Below are positions 36,090 to 50,600 of a stretch of 64,000 nucleotides of DNA, one piece after another (positions within the stretch are counted from its first letter, which is position 1; every line of letters begins with the position of its first letter). Under the pieces are notes generated by a model, which had not been told where the DNA came from, did no database searches, and saw nothing but the letters and a program-made list of their open reading frames with translations. The DNA comes from Nephromyces sp. MM_2019 (Eukaryota; Apicomplexa; Aconoidasida; Nephromycida). The translations under genes and the position numbers were made by a program. The stretch is from NCBI GenBank assembly GCA_015657535.1, contig JADHZB010001593.1:62001-126000 (forward strand). Reading direction: 5' to 3'.

Positions 36090-38600
36090 CTCAACGAAAG
36101 ATCGGAATATTTGCAGTTGATTAGGTGCGTTCAGCGAAAGAGCATACCTTCTAAACTGGTGAAAACTGCACTTTATCACTGCCAAGAAGACGCATGTAGA
36201 TTCGCGTATACACACACAGGTCAAACAGCCTAAAAATAACATTTTTCGTCTTGTTTTCTCTATTAAGTCGATTGATGGCAGTGTCATTGCTGCTCAGACT
36301 ATTCCCTGTTTTCTCAAAGTAACAGTGCATCGCAGCACACACTCGCCTTGCAGAATCGCTGGTGCTTGTTATACAATAGAAGAGGGCTTTTTCCACCTTT
36401 TCTTGAGCTTTGGGTGAATCTAGGAGGCTTTTCTGGTGTTCATTTCTCTTCGTCTATGAACACTAGTAGTAATGCCTAATCATAACTCAACAGAGGCGGG
36501 AAGAGAATGCAAACCCCCGCCTCCTCTTTATGTGTGCGAAATTATAAAATCCTCCTAGGTAGGCAACTCTGATGGGTATGCGACTTTTGTGTGCACGTCA
36601 ATGTGGTTAGAGCAAGACTTTCCGACATAGCATATTTGTATGTTTCGTTGTGTATATGCAGGTGTACGTACACTGAGCTGCTGAGGGGGGTGTGTGTGTG
36701 TGTTCGTTTGAAACCCTTTTTGGGAGTTACAGGGGCTGAAGATTCATCTGTTGAGTTGCAGAACTCCCTCATCATCAGTAGCGATGATGTTCGAGGAGCA
36801 GATTATATTGAAAAGAAAGAATTCTGCCTGAAATAGTGTTAAGAGTGTGTGTGATGGTGCTCACAGCAGGGAATATCACACAAGGAAGCGTAGAGGTGAA
36901 GAGGGGGAAGGTGAAGATGGGGGCGATGAAGATGGGGGTAATGAAGATGGGGATGAAGAGGGGGGAGAAAGATCAAAATGGGGGGAAGGAGAATGACGAG
37001 AAAGAGTAGGCTAACAAGATTAGAAAGAAGCAGATAAGATGAGAAGAGAGAAGAGGATAAGAAGACCATGAAGGTGATAAAACCTCAGTAAGCAGGCGAA
37101 AAGAGATGAAGCTGAGTGAAAGCAGGGACAGAAGCTTACGCTTCAGAGTTTACTCCTTGGAGAGCTTCACTTCCTCAAAAGAATGCAAATTTTAGCTTCA
37201 AAACACTACATCATCCTAGGGCATACTCACACAGAATTCTGAGTGACGGAGAAGCTTTATCTGCTTTTCTAATATTTGCTATTCTAAAGGTTAAGCTCGA
37301 CTATACGCTTCTTCGACATCAAAACTGCTACATTTTGGTTAGCATTCTCTTCTTAGTAGCGTGAAATTTTTTTACTTTTAGCAAGTGATGTAGGTACAGC
37401 TAATATAATGCGCAGAAAAGCAATACACACACAGCACAGCACCCCCTGCTTTGATACACATATCTAGAAAACGTACAAGTAACACCCACATACCTCTGAT
37501 AAACATACCAAAAACCCGCACGCACCACTGGTTAACATACAGCAAACACGCACACCTCTTCTAAACATACAGCCAATACACACATCACTCGCAAGCATAC
37601 AGCCAACACACAAAGGGTAGAAAACCCTCCACCAAGTACTTCAAAAATACATCAGCCTAAGAAGATAATCCATTGGCAGTGATGGTACGCAAGGGAGGGT
37701 TGCTCGTAAGCTATACTTGAACAGCATAAAGGCATATACACAGGACTTATCAGCTGGAGCTATATAAACACCAAATAAAGACACAAGTACCTATTGCCGC
37801 AGTTCATAATACACAGCAAGCAAATTATTCCTGCCCCACAGCAGAAAAATTAAGCGGGAAAGTGTGCGTGTGAAACACACCAGCCAGTTCAAAGATTGCA
37901 CTGGCTTGATAAAGTATGTATAACCTTGAGTAAAAGCATACTAGCACACATACTGTTAAACACACACACATGCAGCTTGTCGAGTATACACACAGATACA
38001 TGTTGAGCATACATATTCATGCATCCCGTTGAGCATACAATGCAGAAACAATTAAGATTTTACAAAAAACCACAGGTAAGCCACTTCCCCATCATATGAG
38101 CATATAAAACACACAAACGCACATACGCACACGCACACACAGACACACACCTTTTTTACTAAAACATTCTTGGAAGAGCACTAATACTCACTTAAGCATA
38201 CCGTATAACATAAATGCATTGCTAAAAACACATTCTCTAAACTGCAAGAGTGCTCGTAAACAGAGACACCCTTGAAGCACAATCCTTAAATACGCACAAA
38301 AGCATATACTCTTCAACACACTTATACACACACCAGGATAAACGGGAGAACCACACAAGTAGAAAGCAAAAGTTGTAGAGTTTTGCAGTTGTAACGAGCC
38401 TCTCATCAGGGTGAATCAGACACACAGAGATAAAGCTGAGCTAATTATAGGTATAAGGTGTTGCAATTCTCCATACCGCAAGGAGAATACCCTGGGATTT
38501 CAAGCGGTAAACAAACTACTTTTGTCGAAAACGCCTCTGCATGCTTCCATTATCGACATCGATCTGGAGATGAGGATGTGCACACAACACAAATTCCATC
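36090..38600. other. Spacer between two convergent genes
   Basis: Holds the 3' ends of CRNKL1 and of the giant minus-strand gene. Up to about 36.8 kb the plus strand is TG-rich or mixed. A purine-rich block follows at 36895-37080, with GATGAAGATGGGGG repeated about four times. From about 37.4 kb the plus strand becomes CA-rich. A perfect GTGTACGTACAC palindrome lies at 36662-36673. No gene was recognised; plus frames at 36591-36836 and 37116-37364 lack support. Confidence 0.6.
36895..36990 (+). repeat. Purine-rich GATGAAGATGGGGG repeat between convergent genes
   Basis: About four imperfect copies of a 12-18-base G/A-only unit from 36895 to 36965, continuing as G/A-rich sequence to about 37080. 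It lies where the polarity of the TG-rich tracts changes. Confidence 0.75.
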
Positions 38601-41600
38601 TTACTGGCTTCCAGGTTGTCCTGATGGCGAGAAAGTGAAGTTAAAGGCTTAAGAAAGGGGAGAAAGATTGAAAAACAGCGGCAAAAATACAGAGATTAAA
38701 CCTCCCATATACACACACACGCATAAATTTCCCCACACACACATATAGATCCTCAGACGCACATACATAACACCTCCTAACAGCATACGCATGAAAGCTC
38801 ACTCACACGCATAATCCCCCCCCCAAACACACACACAACATTAACCATATACCTCTAACTGAGCCACTGTGAATAGCACCCCCAGAGCTTCTCTCGCGCA
38901 CATCAGTATCGCCTCTAGCAGCGGATTGAGTGCTGTAACCAGAGTAGCTCTGCTGCTGATTACGGAAGTTCTTACTGCGAGGAGAGTTTTGCCCAAAACT
39001 CCCATTCATCTGCCCTTCAAAGAAATCATTCAAAAAACCATTGTTGTTCGCGATTCCTCCTCTTACATCGTAAAGAGTATCATCCATATTCTCTTGGTAT
39101 TGCTGCTGCATTTTCTGCGCGTAGAGAGAGTCGTCGCCTACCATCTCGTTCTGCTTGAGTAGAGGAAGAGCGGGATGAAGGATGAAGGAGGGGCGATGAG
39201 GATTCGGGGAGGGGGGTAAGGTGGTTGCAAGAAGGGTTGTACAGCGAGGTGACAGTATTGAAGACGAGCAAGAAGGAAGGGGGGATGAGGGGGGGGGAGA
39301 GAGGAGCGAGAAAGCAAAGATAAATGGAGGCATACACAGAAATATTCTGGCCAAGACACACAAAAAAGTACACACACAAACGCACACACCAGCACGCATA
39401 AACACAAAAACACATCAAACCCCCACCCCCCCCACCATACGCCAAATTCCCTCCATAACCCTCCCTATCCTCATACACGTACCATTCGCATACCAGCGGA
39501 CTGATTTCCGCTATTCCCCCTGCTAGTATTCATATCATGCCCTCCATCACTCCCACTCATCCTTGTAGACATCCCTCCATCACCAGCATTTCCATCCATC
39601 CTCATCGCTTCTCTAGGTGTTTGCCTTACATTTCCTGTGTGCATATAGTGATGGGTGTTCATCTCTCCAGCACCCCTCGTTAAGCGTTCTGAGGGGAACT
39701 CATACACTTGCGAATTTGCGAGGGGGTAGTTCGCACCCCCCATAACATTAGAGGGGGCCATGAAAGAGGGTTGGGCCAAGGCTAGGGCGGGGTGAACATT
39801 CTGGGGTATCCATTTCGATGTCAAGCTGTGCTTTGGTTGAAGACCTGTATGTGTGCATGTAGAGCGAGGGGTGAGGAGGGCTTGGAAAATGCATAGTAGC
39901 AGGGTTGGTAGTAGCTTGTAAATTAAGGGGGTGTACGTACACTGGCAAAAAATAGGAGGTAGGACGAATTAAAACGAAGGTAGGAATATACAGGGGATAC
40001 GTAGTGTTATGCTATATATGTGTAATATAGCAGGTACATAAAGAGCGTGTTGATGTGATATATGCGATGAAAGATATATAATAAATAATGAATGAAGATA
40101 TAGGCACACACACACGCCTGTGTAAGCAGTTACGCGTGCACAAACAACTCCCAAAACAGCAGTATAAAAGCATCGTACAACACATACATAATATTACACT
40201 CTGAAAGATCAGGGAAAATCCCTATTTTAAAGTACTTTTTTAAACCTCCAGAAAGCATGAAAAACTGAGATGTACGTACACCTCCCACAAGCTACCTTGA
40301 TGCGATGCATGCTCCATCATGGCAGTAGAGGGTGCTCTATCCCAAATAGCAGCAATCTGTGGATCAATTTGAGTTTGAGCACTTTGAAAGTTAGTCCAGA
40401 GAGAGTAGCCAGAAGCAGGAGGAACATTATCCAATACATGCTGTTGAGGATGCCCAGCATAGGAGATTTGATGAGCCTGAAGAGAGCAAAAAATCGAGAA
40501 AAAGCACACAGGAAGGACACACATGTACACCAAAAGAAAGATGTGAACGCAATCAAGCAGCAAAAAATTGCACACACTATAGCAAGCATACAAGCTAATC
40601 GCTATATGCCATCATACAACACACTCCCAACTCTCCACATACTAGATTTTCAGCATACCAGACTTACAGGACACCAAATTCTCCACACACCAAGCCCTCC
40701 ATACCCTAAACTCTCAACACAGCACATACCACCCCTTCAAAGTCCATGCACCACCCCCCCTCACCTCCCAAGCCCCATGAAAACCGCCACATCTCCACCC
40801 CCAAACCCCCCATACCACCAACGCCTCACCTTTGGAGCAGTATTCATACTCTGCCGCTTAAGGCCACGAATCACCCCCCCCGCAGAATCCATGTTAACCA
40901 TCGGCTGAGGATTATATCTCATCATCACTGAAGCATTCATAACCCCCCCTCCTTGCATAACAACACCACTACTAGAGCCGCTGCTCATACCATCAATCGC
41001 TGCAACCCCACCAGAGATTGTATGATAACCAGATGAAGCAGAGGACCAAGCATTCTCCCCGCCTCTGTGAGGTGGGTAAGAGCCTCGAACAGTTCCATAA
41101 GATCGCATTCCCTGAGCGTTTTCAGCCTTCATATTGCGAGAAGAACTAGCCCCTCCAGCCCCCACCCCACCCCCAACCTGGGGGGAGTGTCTATGGCCTT
41201 TCTGGTGAGGCCCACCACCACCATGGGGAGGGGGTGGAAGTATTGCATTGCTGTTTGAAGATGGGGGGTTTTGAAGGGGGGGGGGACCAACTGCTGCTCC
41301 ACTCAAGACGAGGTGGTTACTACCCTCACCACCACCAACAGAAGGATAAAATCCCGATGAGGAGGGTATTGCACCAAATGCACCCCCCTCTTGATCAGCC
41401 ATCTGCAAAGGAATGTCATCAATCTCTCCAGAATTCATACTGTGTGTTGCGCTCAATGGGGCTCCATTAAGCGATGACTGGCTGTTACCTGGGGGAATGC
41501 TGTGCTGTGAAGGATAAACAGCTTCTCCCTGAGGGGTAGATGAAGCTCCACCAGACTGAAGGCTTAAACGGGAAAAAACTACTTGATTACTCTCAACGCT

Positions 41601-44600
41601 GTGTGTTTGGAGATTGGCGTTCTGTGGGTAGTAAGATCCACTGTTTGAATGAACTCGGCCTTCTTCAACTGGACACTGGAAGTAGTGCGTCTGATACGGA
41701 TGTGGGGGGAGGTTGCTATCGTCGACGTTAGGGTGAAAATTCGCTCTTCCGGATGATACTCCCATTGCTAATCCCTGTGGGAGAGGTGCTCAAAGATTTA
41801 GTTAAAACAAATTTTTGTGGTGGGGAGCACACAAAGTCACACACCCAGTGACACAAAGTCACACACACCCGGCGAGAAAGTCACAAACCCAACAAAACAA
41901 ATATACGAGCACACAAAACTACGCAACCAACAACACACCCAGCAACACCGAGCAACACCCAATAACAAGACACATACACCCAATAGCGTACATACCCAAC
42001 AACACACACCAACACTCCCCTCCCCAATAACCAACTCCCCCCCCCCGCCAACAAAACCTACCCCTTCAATTCCTCTGTTATGCCCAGATACAGGGAGTAT
42101 CCCGGGAGGCATCACAATGTGGCTTTCATTGACCTGAGGGCTATATGACGGAATACCTCCACCCCCCCCCATCATCATATGCCCTGAGCCTCCACCTACT
42201 CCTCCAGTGTGTGGGGCATGTGCGTGTGTTCCCCGGTGATTCACCAGCACGCGTGTTCCAACTCCCTCTCCCACAGAATCACCAGCTCCGCCCATCGTCT
42301 GTAAGTTAGGCGATCCGGTAGGTGAAGAGCCTCCAGCATTGGTGGCAGTCATCACATTAGTTAACGGGCCTCCTTTCTCACTCTCTTGTGGCATCATCTT
42401 CTTGCTATGACCTGGTGCCATTCCGATGTTCATACCCATCACATTACCACCACCTCCAGCCCATGGATTACCTACAGACGATGGAGAGTTCACGCACGGA
42501 GGCCCACGACCAACATCCTTCACCACATCCATCCTAACCCCCAAGTTATCACCCGAAATCCCCATGACTGAGGGAGAATGCAAGCCCCCTCCATGACTAG
42601 GAGGGGAAGGTCTACTAGTTATAGTCGTGGAGGGTGTGTGCGGAAGCATGTTATGCAGTTGCTCATGCTGCTGCGGCAATCCATGCTGGTGAGGGTTATA
42701 GTGAAGGAAGTGGTGGGGGGGGAGAAGAGGAGGGGGTGGGGGGGGCTGCTGCTGATGTTGGTTCGCCTGTTGTAGCTGTGATGGTGGCAGCTGCTGATGC
42801 TGCTGAGGTGATAAGGGCAAAGCCTGCTGTGGAGTAGGCTGTTCGCCAGAAACAGAGCCAGCAACCATTCCAGCCATCGAACTACCACCAGAGAGACGAT
42901 TGCCCATTGAAAGCTCGTTGGATAAGCCTCTAGGCCTACCAAATTCTGGCCTTCCTACCATTGAGGGGGTCTGCTGCACACCGTGGTGTGCTCCTCCATG
43001 TGAAGCATGGCTCGAGGTACCTCCAGGAACTTCCTGCATCTGAGATCTGTTGCTGGAAAGCATGCTCTCTACAGTACCACCATGCACGGGGATAGAGGGA
43101 GAAGAAAACTCAATTCCAGTTTCAGTTGCGACAGCGGTGGAGGGAGAGGTGTGTGTGTGCTGGATCTGTTGCTCTCCTACTCCTCCAGCAGGTAAGATAT
43201 TATGCATGAGAGTATCGGAACAACCCCCTGAAGCAGAAGCTGATAGTGCGTTTGGAGAGGGACCGCCCTCCATGGGCAGGACTGAGTATACCCCCCCATG
43301 GTGATAGTGATGATAGCGATGATGAGGAAGATGCTGAGATGACATGGGATTGCCAGGATAAAGCTGTTGGAGTTCAAAGTAAGAGTGTTGTGCAGTAGGA
43401 ATTGGAGATTTTTGAAGACTTTCCAGCGGTTCTACAAAGAAGCCAACTGTCTGGGCAAAGTAAGGGGAGCCAGCTGGACCAGCTGAGCCTGCAACTCCTC
43501 CTGCTCCACCACTCAACAACATGGTGGGCGAGCCTCCAGTAGATGGGGCTACGTTACCCCCACTGTGATAAGAGTTTTGTTGTGCACCCTCACTGAAGCC
43601 CTCAGGATTGCTCCAGGGGGCTGAAGCGGAGGGAATAGCCCCTCCATGACCACCTCCTCCTACCGTTCCCTTCCCAGAGAGGGTTAGCTGCTCGTTGAAT
43701 CCATGAGACAAGCCAGATTCAGGACTGCCAGTCATATGACTCGAAGTATAGCCACCCACAACGCCAGTCGACGGGGGATGTGTGTTGGACATCACCACAC
43801 CACCTCCGTCAGAAGGAGAAAACTGCTTACCATCTTTACCAGTTGATCTCAAACGCTGCCTAGAAAGTGAATTATGCACATTCTCCTGCAAGTAACCGGT
43901 GCTGTATGAAGAAGCAGCAGCAGCACCATTACTACCCACACCACCACCATCCTTAGTGTGCGAAGCAGCTTTCTTCCCGCCATACCCAGAATTACCATGA
44001 CCTGTAGCGCCCGACAAAGAAGATGACGATGATGAAGACGAAGCAAGAACAGAAGCACCAGCTCCTACTAGTGAAGCTTGAGAGTGCTGTTGGTCAACTC
44101 TCTTTGGCCAGTTAGAACCTCCATACGTGCGAGACGCACCTCCAGCAGCACCTCCTTGGCTTTTAATCACAGCTCCTGAAGCGCGGGGAGAAGATAGTAG
44201 GGGCTGACCAAGCTTTGAAACCCCATTAGCTATAGAACTTGAAGAAGCAACTGCATTATCGTTAGCTCCGCTCTGAAACGAACCCCCTCCCCCTATTTCA
44301 GAAAGGTTATCCAACGCACCACCTCCCCCAAATTGTAAGGAATGATCGGAAGCAGTCGTCTCTCCATCAGCAGCATGTTGCTGGTTGCCAGGCATTATTA
44401 CAGCAGAGCTAGACTGAGAGCTCTGATGCTCATTCCCCACAGGTGGAGGAGGGGGCTGCCCGCTTCGTGTGTTGCCCCTAGAAGGCGGTTGCTCATTGCT
44501 GCCAGCACGTGGTCGTCCATTAAACCCTCCTGCCGGCAGCTCTTCACTAGACAAGGGTTTCATGGGGGTTTGTGTGTTCCTACCAACGCCTCTACGATTA

Positions 44601-47600
44601 GCAGAGGTGTTCTTACTGTTTGCTCCGGCACTAGCAACCTGAGAAGAGCCTTGTTGTCGTTGTGACTGAAACTTCCCATCATGCTGCAGCTGCGCCCCAG
44701 CAGTGAAAGCAACGGAATCTTTGGCAGCGGAGGTAGGCTGAGAATGCTGCTGGCCAGTATGTGAAGTGTAAGAATAAGTATTAGAAGCGTTCGCGTGTGT
44801 GCTAGCAGCAGCGACGTTACTAGTACTGCTAATATTGCTGCCGCTTGTAGAGGTACTACCCGCAAGATTATTAGCACCACCAGTGCCAATATTAACGCTA
44901 ATACTGCCCCCATTACCAGCTCCAAGTATTCCTCCACCCTTTGAATCCTTTCTGGAAGGCCCAGTTTGCTCAGAGCCCCCCCCCGATCTGCTGAAAACTG
45001 AAGCTTGTCCGAACCCTCGGCCACCAGTGCTAGCCACTCCCCCACTAGCAGCATATCCCCAGGTATCCTCACCAGCAACACTTGCACCCACGGAAAAATT
45101 CCCCTCTCTGACGGGAGAAAAAGGCGGTGTAAGTTGCTGTGTGCGTCCAGGACTACCTCCAGCAGAGTAAGAGCTGCTAGTAGAAGGCATGGGGTTCCTG
45201 GGATCCACAGAGTTTCCTGTATTGGAAAACGCTCCACCAGTGGCAACTCCTCGAGCAGATTGTGAGTGGAGTTCTTGTGAAGTTGAAGCTTGAGTCTTGA
45301 GTGAAGACGTAGAGACAGCTTGCTGTTGGGTGAGTGGTGTGCCTGAAGCTGCTGGCTCTCCTTTCGCAGCAGAATGACTCATCATACTACCTCGTACACC
45401 AGCTTCGAAGCCCTCCTTTGAGTAAGTTGAAGATGCAGGAATCATCCCGCCAGGCTGGCCATCATTACGATGTGCTAATACCACTGAAGCCTTGAAGCGA
45501 TTCTGCTTGTTAGCAGCATTCCAGCGACTAGAGCTTCTAAAGTCAAACGAAGCACCTTCGTTGATTACGTTGATATCTCTAGGCTGTTGCTGATCAGAAG
45601 CGGATCGAAGCCCTCCTCCCGTTGAATCATTGTCTTCACGCTTAAACGAGGTGCCATTCCAAGGAGTACCTCGTGAAGTCCCCGAAGCTCTCGCTGCGTG
45701 TTCACTGTGAGAATGGTGAAGCTGTTGCGGCTCTTGAGCTACTTGCACTCCTTGAAAAGGGTGTGCAACCTCATATATCTGATGATCTCGGCTGTGGGAG
45801 GTAGCAGGAGCCTGCTGTGTGTGAATAGCCCGGCGGCTGTACGATTCAGGAGAACTGAGCGCCAAAAATAGGGAGTTTTAGAGTGTAAGCAGTGTGTATA
45901 GAATTCGTTGGATAGCATGCTAAAGAAAGGATTGCAAGCTCATTTCACGAGAGCTACGCAGTTAGGGAGTGCTTGATTGGGGGAGATATGCACACACAAT
46001 ACACACCACACACATGATAAACACATGCAACTCCTACTTCCCTCCTGGTCCCCACGCACACCCTGCACAGGTAGAAAGAAGCGCAGATAATGAGAGCAGC
46101 AGGGTTTATACGCAATCAAGACTGTAGGCATACACACAGAGCAGAACAACACACACAAAGTGAGTAAGAGCTTGCCTAACGCGCTGAGAGTAACATATTA
46201 CACACGAGTAGAGTATCATTCTGCACAACGAAACAGGAGCAACATCTCAAGCACACACAATCAAGACTTAACACACGCACCGAAAGCAAAATTTCATGCA
46301 CACACAATCAAGATTTAACACACACATTCACAACAGCATGAAACCCTAGATAAATTCCATACATATGACATACACTCTCAAAAAGCACACCGAACCCTCT
46401 CTCATTCAATTCGCAAACCCAAAACACTATACACATGCAATAGAACACTTCATCCTCATGCCATACCTAGATTCTTCCGCACTTTTTTCTCCTCTACAAG
46501 GAGCTCCACGCTCATAGCTACGTTGCTCGAACGAATGACTCTCATCAACCCCTCCGAGTCCTCTGGAGGTGGACACACCGGTTTCTCGCTGCGGAGAGGT
46601 ATCGATGACAAACGTAGGGGAGGCATCAACAGGACTGGGCGGTAGTTCTCCGGCCTTTTCGCGTCTCATGATGCTAGGTACACCATCAACTTCTCCTGGT
46701 GGCAGAATGAAGCTCTCATGCTCCCCCTTCCTACTGATTCCATCTCTGCCCATTCCTGAAGATAATTTCTCTCCATCTACTCGAGCAGAAGCATTCGGAG
46801 CACCAGCGTGTGCGAGGGTCGGAGAACCCAAGCAGTCGTGTGTGGAAATTCCAGCTACAGCTGGTGGTGCCCAGTCAAACCCCCCACCAGCAGCATTACT
46901 AGTAGCTCGGACTGAGCCCATCATAATACCACCTGCACCATTTGATGCAGCGTCAGAGCCACCCACCATGCTACTGCCTTGAGCTGTACTTGATAAGGAT
47001 CCTCTGCTATAACTAGTGCTACTCCCACCCCCACTCATACCATGATGCTGATTATGGCCTCCCAGCGACCCTCCATCTCTTGGTCCCCCCAAAGCTATTG
47101 CTTTCCTTTGCCCCCCCGAGCCCCCAGCCCCATCCTTATGCCCCATGATACTAATCCCTCGAACTGCCCTCCCACCTCTCTGCATCCCCCTTTGATCACC
47201 GCGAAAATCAGAGGCTTCCACATTAGAAGCCCCACCTTCTGACACACCTCCAGCCTGACCCTTGTCATGGACACCTCTACCAATCCCGTGAGCACCAGAA
47301 GATGAGTTTGGAGCAGTGGTCGACCCTGAAGCAGCACTAGAGACATGACGATTGTATTCATTAGGGGAAGATCTCCACTGATGTTTCAGAGAGGAGCCTC
47401 CTCCTGAGCTTCCCATGTTGCTAAGGTGATAAGAATCCGAAACCCCACCCCCCTTTCCTTCATCCATCAAACCTCCAGCTCTACCAGTAACCTTGAAACC
47501 CCTCAATGAAGTGGATGCAGCGTTAGTTAGGGGGATGCTATGAGTTGACAAAGCTGTAGAGCTATAAGCCCCCATTGATAAATCCCACCCCATCCCTCCC

Positions 47601-50600
47601 TTGAAAGATAGAGCACCTCCACTCTCAGGTATCACAGGCGAGACATCGTCTGATCTACGGCCTGCATCAGCTGTAGAAGCATTAGCACCATTTTGACTGC
47701 TAAACTGACCCCCACGTTGTGTATGTTGTGATGCCGTGTTAGCAGTCAAATAATAACCTCCTTCGTGTGAAGAAGGTTCTGCAGTATTGGGCAGCCCTTC
47801 AGCACCACCACCTTCGGCTTGATGAGGAGGGTAAGTAGTGGAAAAACTACCCTCGTGATGTGGTAGCTGAAAAGAATGGGCTGGAGGAGGTACATTCTCC
47901 CCCGCTGAATGATGCTGTAGGGGACCAGATTGTGTGTGGTGTGCGCCACCAGTAGTATTATCTCCAGCAGTGTGTGCAGCACCACCAGAGCCCACCGTCT
48001 GGTGGGAGGAGTTGTACCACGAAAAATTTCCGCTCATGCTGCTGCTCGGGAGAATGAGAGGCGGAGGAGGAGGGGGCCCTAAAATGCCTCCACTTGAAGA
48101 TGAGGCACTACCCTCCAATGTGGTACTGCCGTGAGGATGAGGATGATGAAGGGGGGGTACCACTACCCCCCCCCTATCTGAGGAAGCACTGTAGTACGAA
48201 GGAGATCCGCCATGAGGAGGCGGTAGTTGGCGGGGGGAGCTACCGCCTACTACCCCCTCAGGGTATGCTGAAGGGTACCCTAAGTGCTGCGGGTTCATGT
48301 GATACATTGAAGGCTGGCCAGCATACGAGTGTTGCTGCTGTTGCTGCTCGTGAAACATACTGAAGATGCCGTCATTTCGCTTACCATATAGGCTATCCGC
48401 TCGGTGATGAAGAGGAGGGGAAGCGTCTTGTTGAACAGCTGAAGAATCTGGTGGAGAGGAGGCGTAATTGTCAGTAAAACCAAGAGCATCCCCGCTGCGA
48501 GCTTGCATGCTACCCCTTCCATAAGTGGGGGGAGGTGAAGTTCCTCCTGAGGGATAGGTGCCTATGAAGAGGCAAGAGGATGATGGGAGAATGTGATTGA
48601 TGGAGGTTCGGGAGAGGTTTTTCTAGGTGAGAGGGTGAAAAGAGCTTTCGAAGATGCGAGAGTGAGAACAGCTTTCTAAAGCCGAGAGGTTGAGGAGGGC
48701 TTCAGTGTTAGTAGATGAAGATAGCTCACCTAAGAAGACTCAAAGAGTATCACCCAAACAAGCAATCAACAAAAAATCCGATATTTTCTTCTGAGCAACA
48801 CAGAAGAGAACTACCAGCAAAAAAGCACAACAGTCCACCCCAAAATCCCTAAAAAATACATTACCTACCTTGACTACTCTTTTTCTCCATATCTGAGCCT
48901 CCAACCTGAAGACAAAGCACAGAAACCTCTTCAGAAAACAACACAAAACGCGTGGAATCCACAAGAAGACCAGCTATCAAGAGAAGCTCTAAATCTACTG
49001 GCTTATGCCTCTGTGTGTTCGAATCCAACCCTTCCCAACATAATCTTGTGGATAAAAATGGGTACAGATAGGTGTTGGAAACAACTTCACTTTACTAACA
49101 GGGGTAACTAAAGTGCGAATCGTGAATACACCCACACACACACACGAACACACGCACACAATCCAAATATTAATATTCACCTTATAAATACCACCAAAAG
49201 TAGACCAAGACTTAGCAGCCAATGTGATCCCTTAACACAAGCACTCTTACAAAATAACTAGCGTGGTGCGATCAACTCACACGCACACACGCAAACACGC
49301 ACACACGCACACATGCAGACAATAACACACATAAGCACACACACACATTCTATGAAATACAGACCGTATTCAAAGAACGCCAGTTTCGATTCATTTCATT
49401 ATCAGCATTTGGGGTAAACTTCAAAGTTTCAGATCCTCCAGGGTGTTGATCATTATCAGGGTGTCCACACTTCCTGGAGAAATCGCTTACTGGTGGCCCC
49501 TGAAGATAGAAAAGCCAGCTATATGACATAACATCAAGTAACACGTTTATTTATGTAAGCACAAACACAAATTTAACCACACAAATATAGCTGCAATGAG
49601 AAATATACGCCAACACAGGTTCAAAGACAAAACGTATACTCATACACATATACATACACATACACAGAACTGCATACCAACACACAAAAATGCACATCAA
49701 CACACAGAAATAGACTTATATGAACACAAACAAGACCGTAGTTAACCAAGATTATTTCCCTTCAAAAACATCTACAAGAAAAAAATGATGAAATTGCTTA
49801 AGACACCACAAAGAACACAAAAATTGAGGCAAACTCATTAAAAAATCTTCTTCAACCTGAGGCAAGTCACTATGGTCTACTCCAGCTACCTTGGCAGCAG
49901 CAGATTGATCAGAAAGGCGCCCGGCGACAGGTTGCTCGCTCATGAGGCCTCCAGTCCCTTCAACACCATTTCCTAACTCTGAAGAGAAGAAGACTCAAAG
50001 AAATTGTTCCTGTGCATATCATTCCTTTTGAATAGTAAAGAAGAAAGGGTAGTAGGGGGTATTACTTGAAGACAGCACTCTTTAGAGCGTTACATACAAG
50101 CTTAGAGAGTGAAAAAGAGTGAAAAAAGGTAAATATGACAGCTAGACACAAATCCAAGCAATACATAAAGTAAACACACGAAGCAAAGCAAAACCAGACG
50201 TAGCACACAAAACAAAGCAACACCATAAGTAACACACAAATGAAAGCAACAAAAAATATCCTCTCTTTTCAAGAAGCATCCTTTACACACACACACGAGG
50301 ACACTCACACACAGAACAACTACTTCAAAGCAAGACACATAACCTCCAAAAAAACATACACTTGTAATCAAAGAACTAAAACAAAAAGAGAACTCATTTT
50401 AAGGCCATAATTTTCCCGAAAAATCAGCTGCTAGGAACCTACAGCAACGCAAAAAGACCAAAAAATCTACAGCACACACACCCACAGGCCCTCAAGTCCA
50501 TTAACTACAGGCTTACTCTCATAACGAGTTTGCATTCGCTCATCATCCAACTTTCTTTCCTCCATAACTTTCTTGAAGATGTTTGAAAAGTTGTATCTTC

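Noticed and set aside
40270..40908. 212-codon plus-strand frame, Pro/His/Thr-rich
   Set aside because: Antisense to an exon and a CA-rich intron of the giant gene, no splice or start support.
44560..45246. 228-codon minus-strand frame
   Set aside because: Out of frame with the 1,264-codon exon it overlaps; openness comes from the biased G/S/Q codon composition.
46569..46982. 137-codon plus-strand frame
   Set aside because: Antisense to the 2.1-kb exon of the giant gene; Pro/Ala-rich as expected for the complement of Gly/Ser codons.
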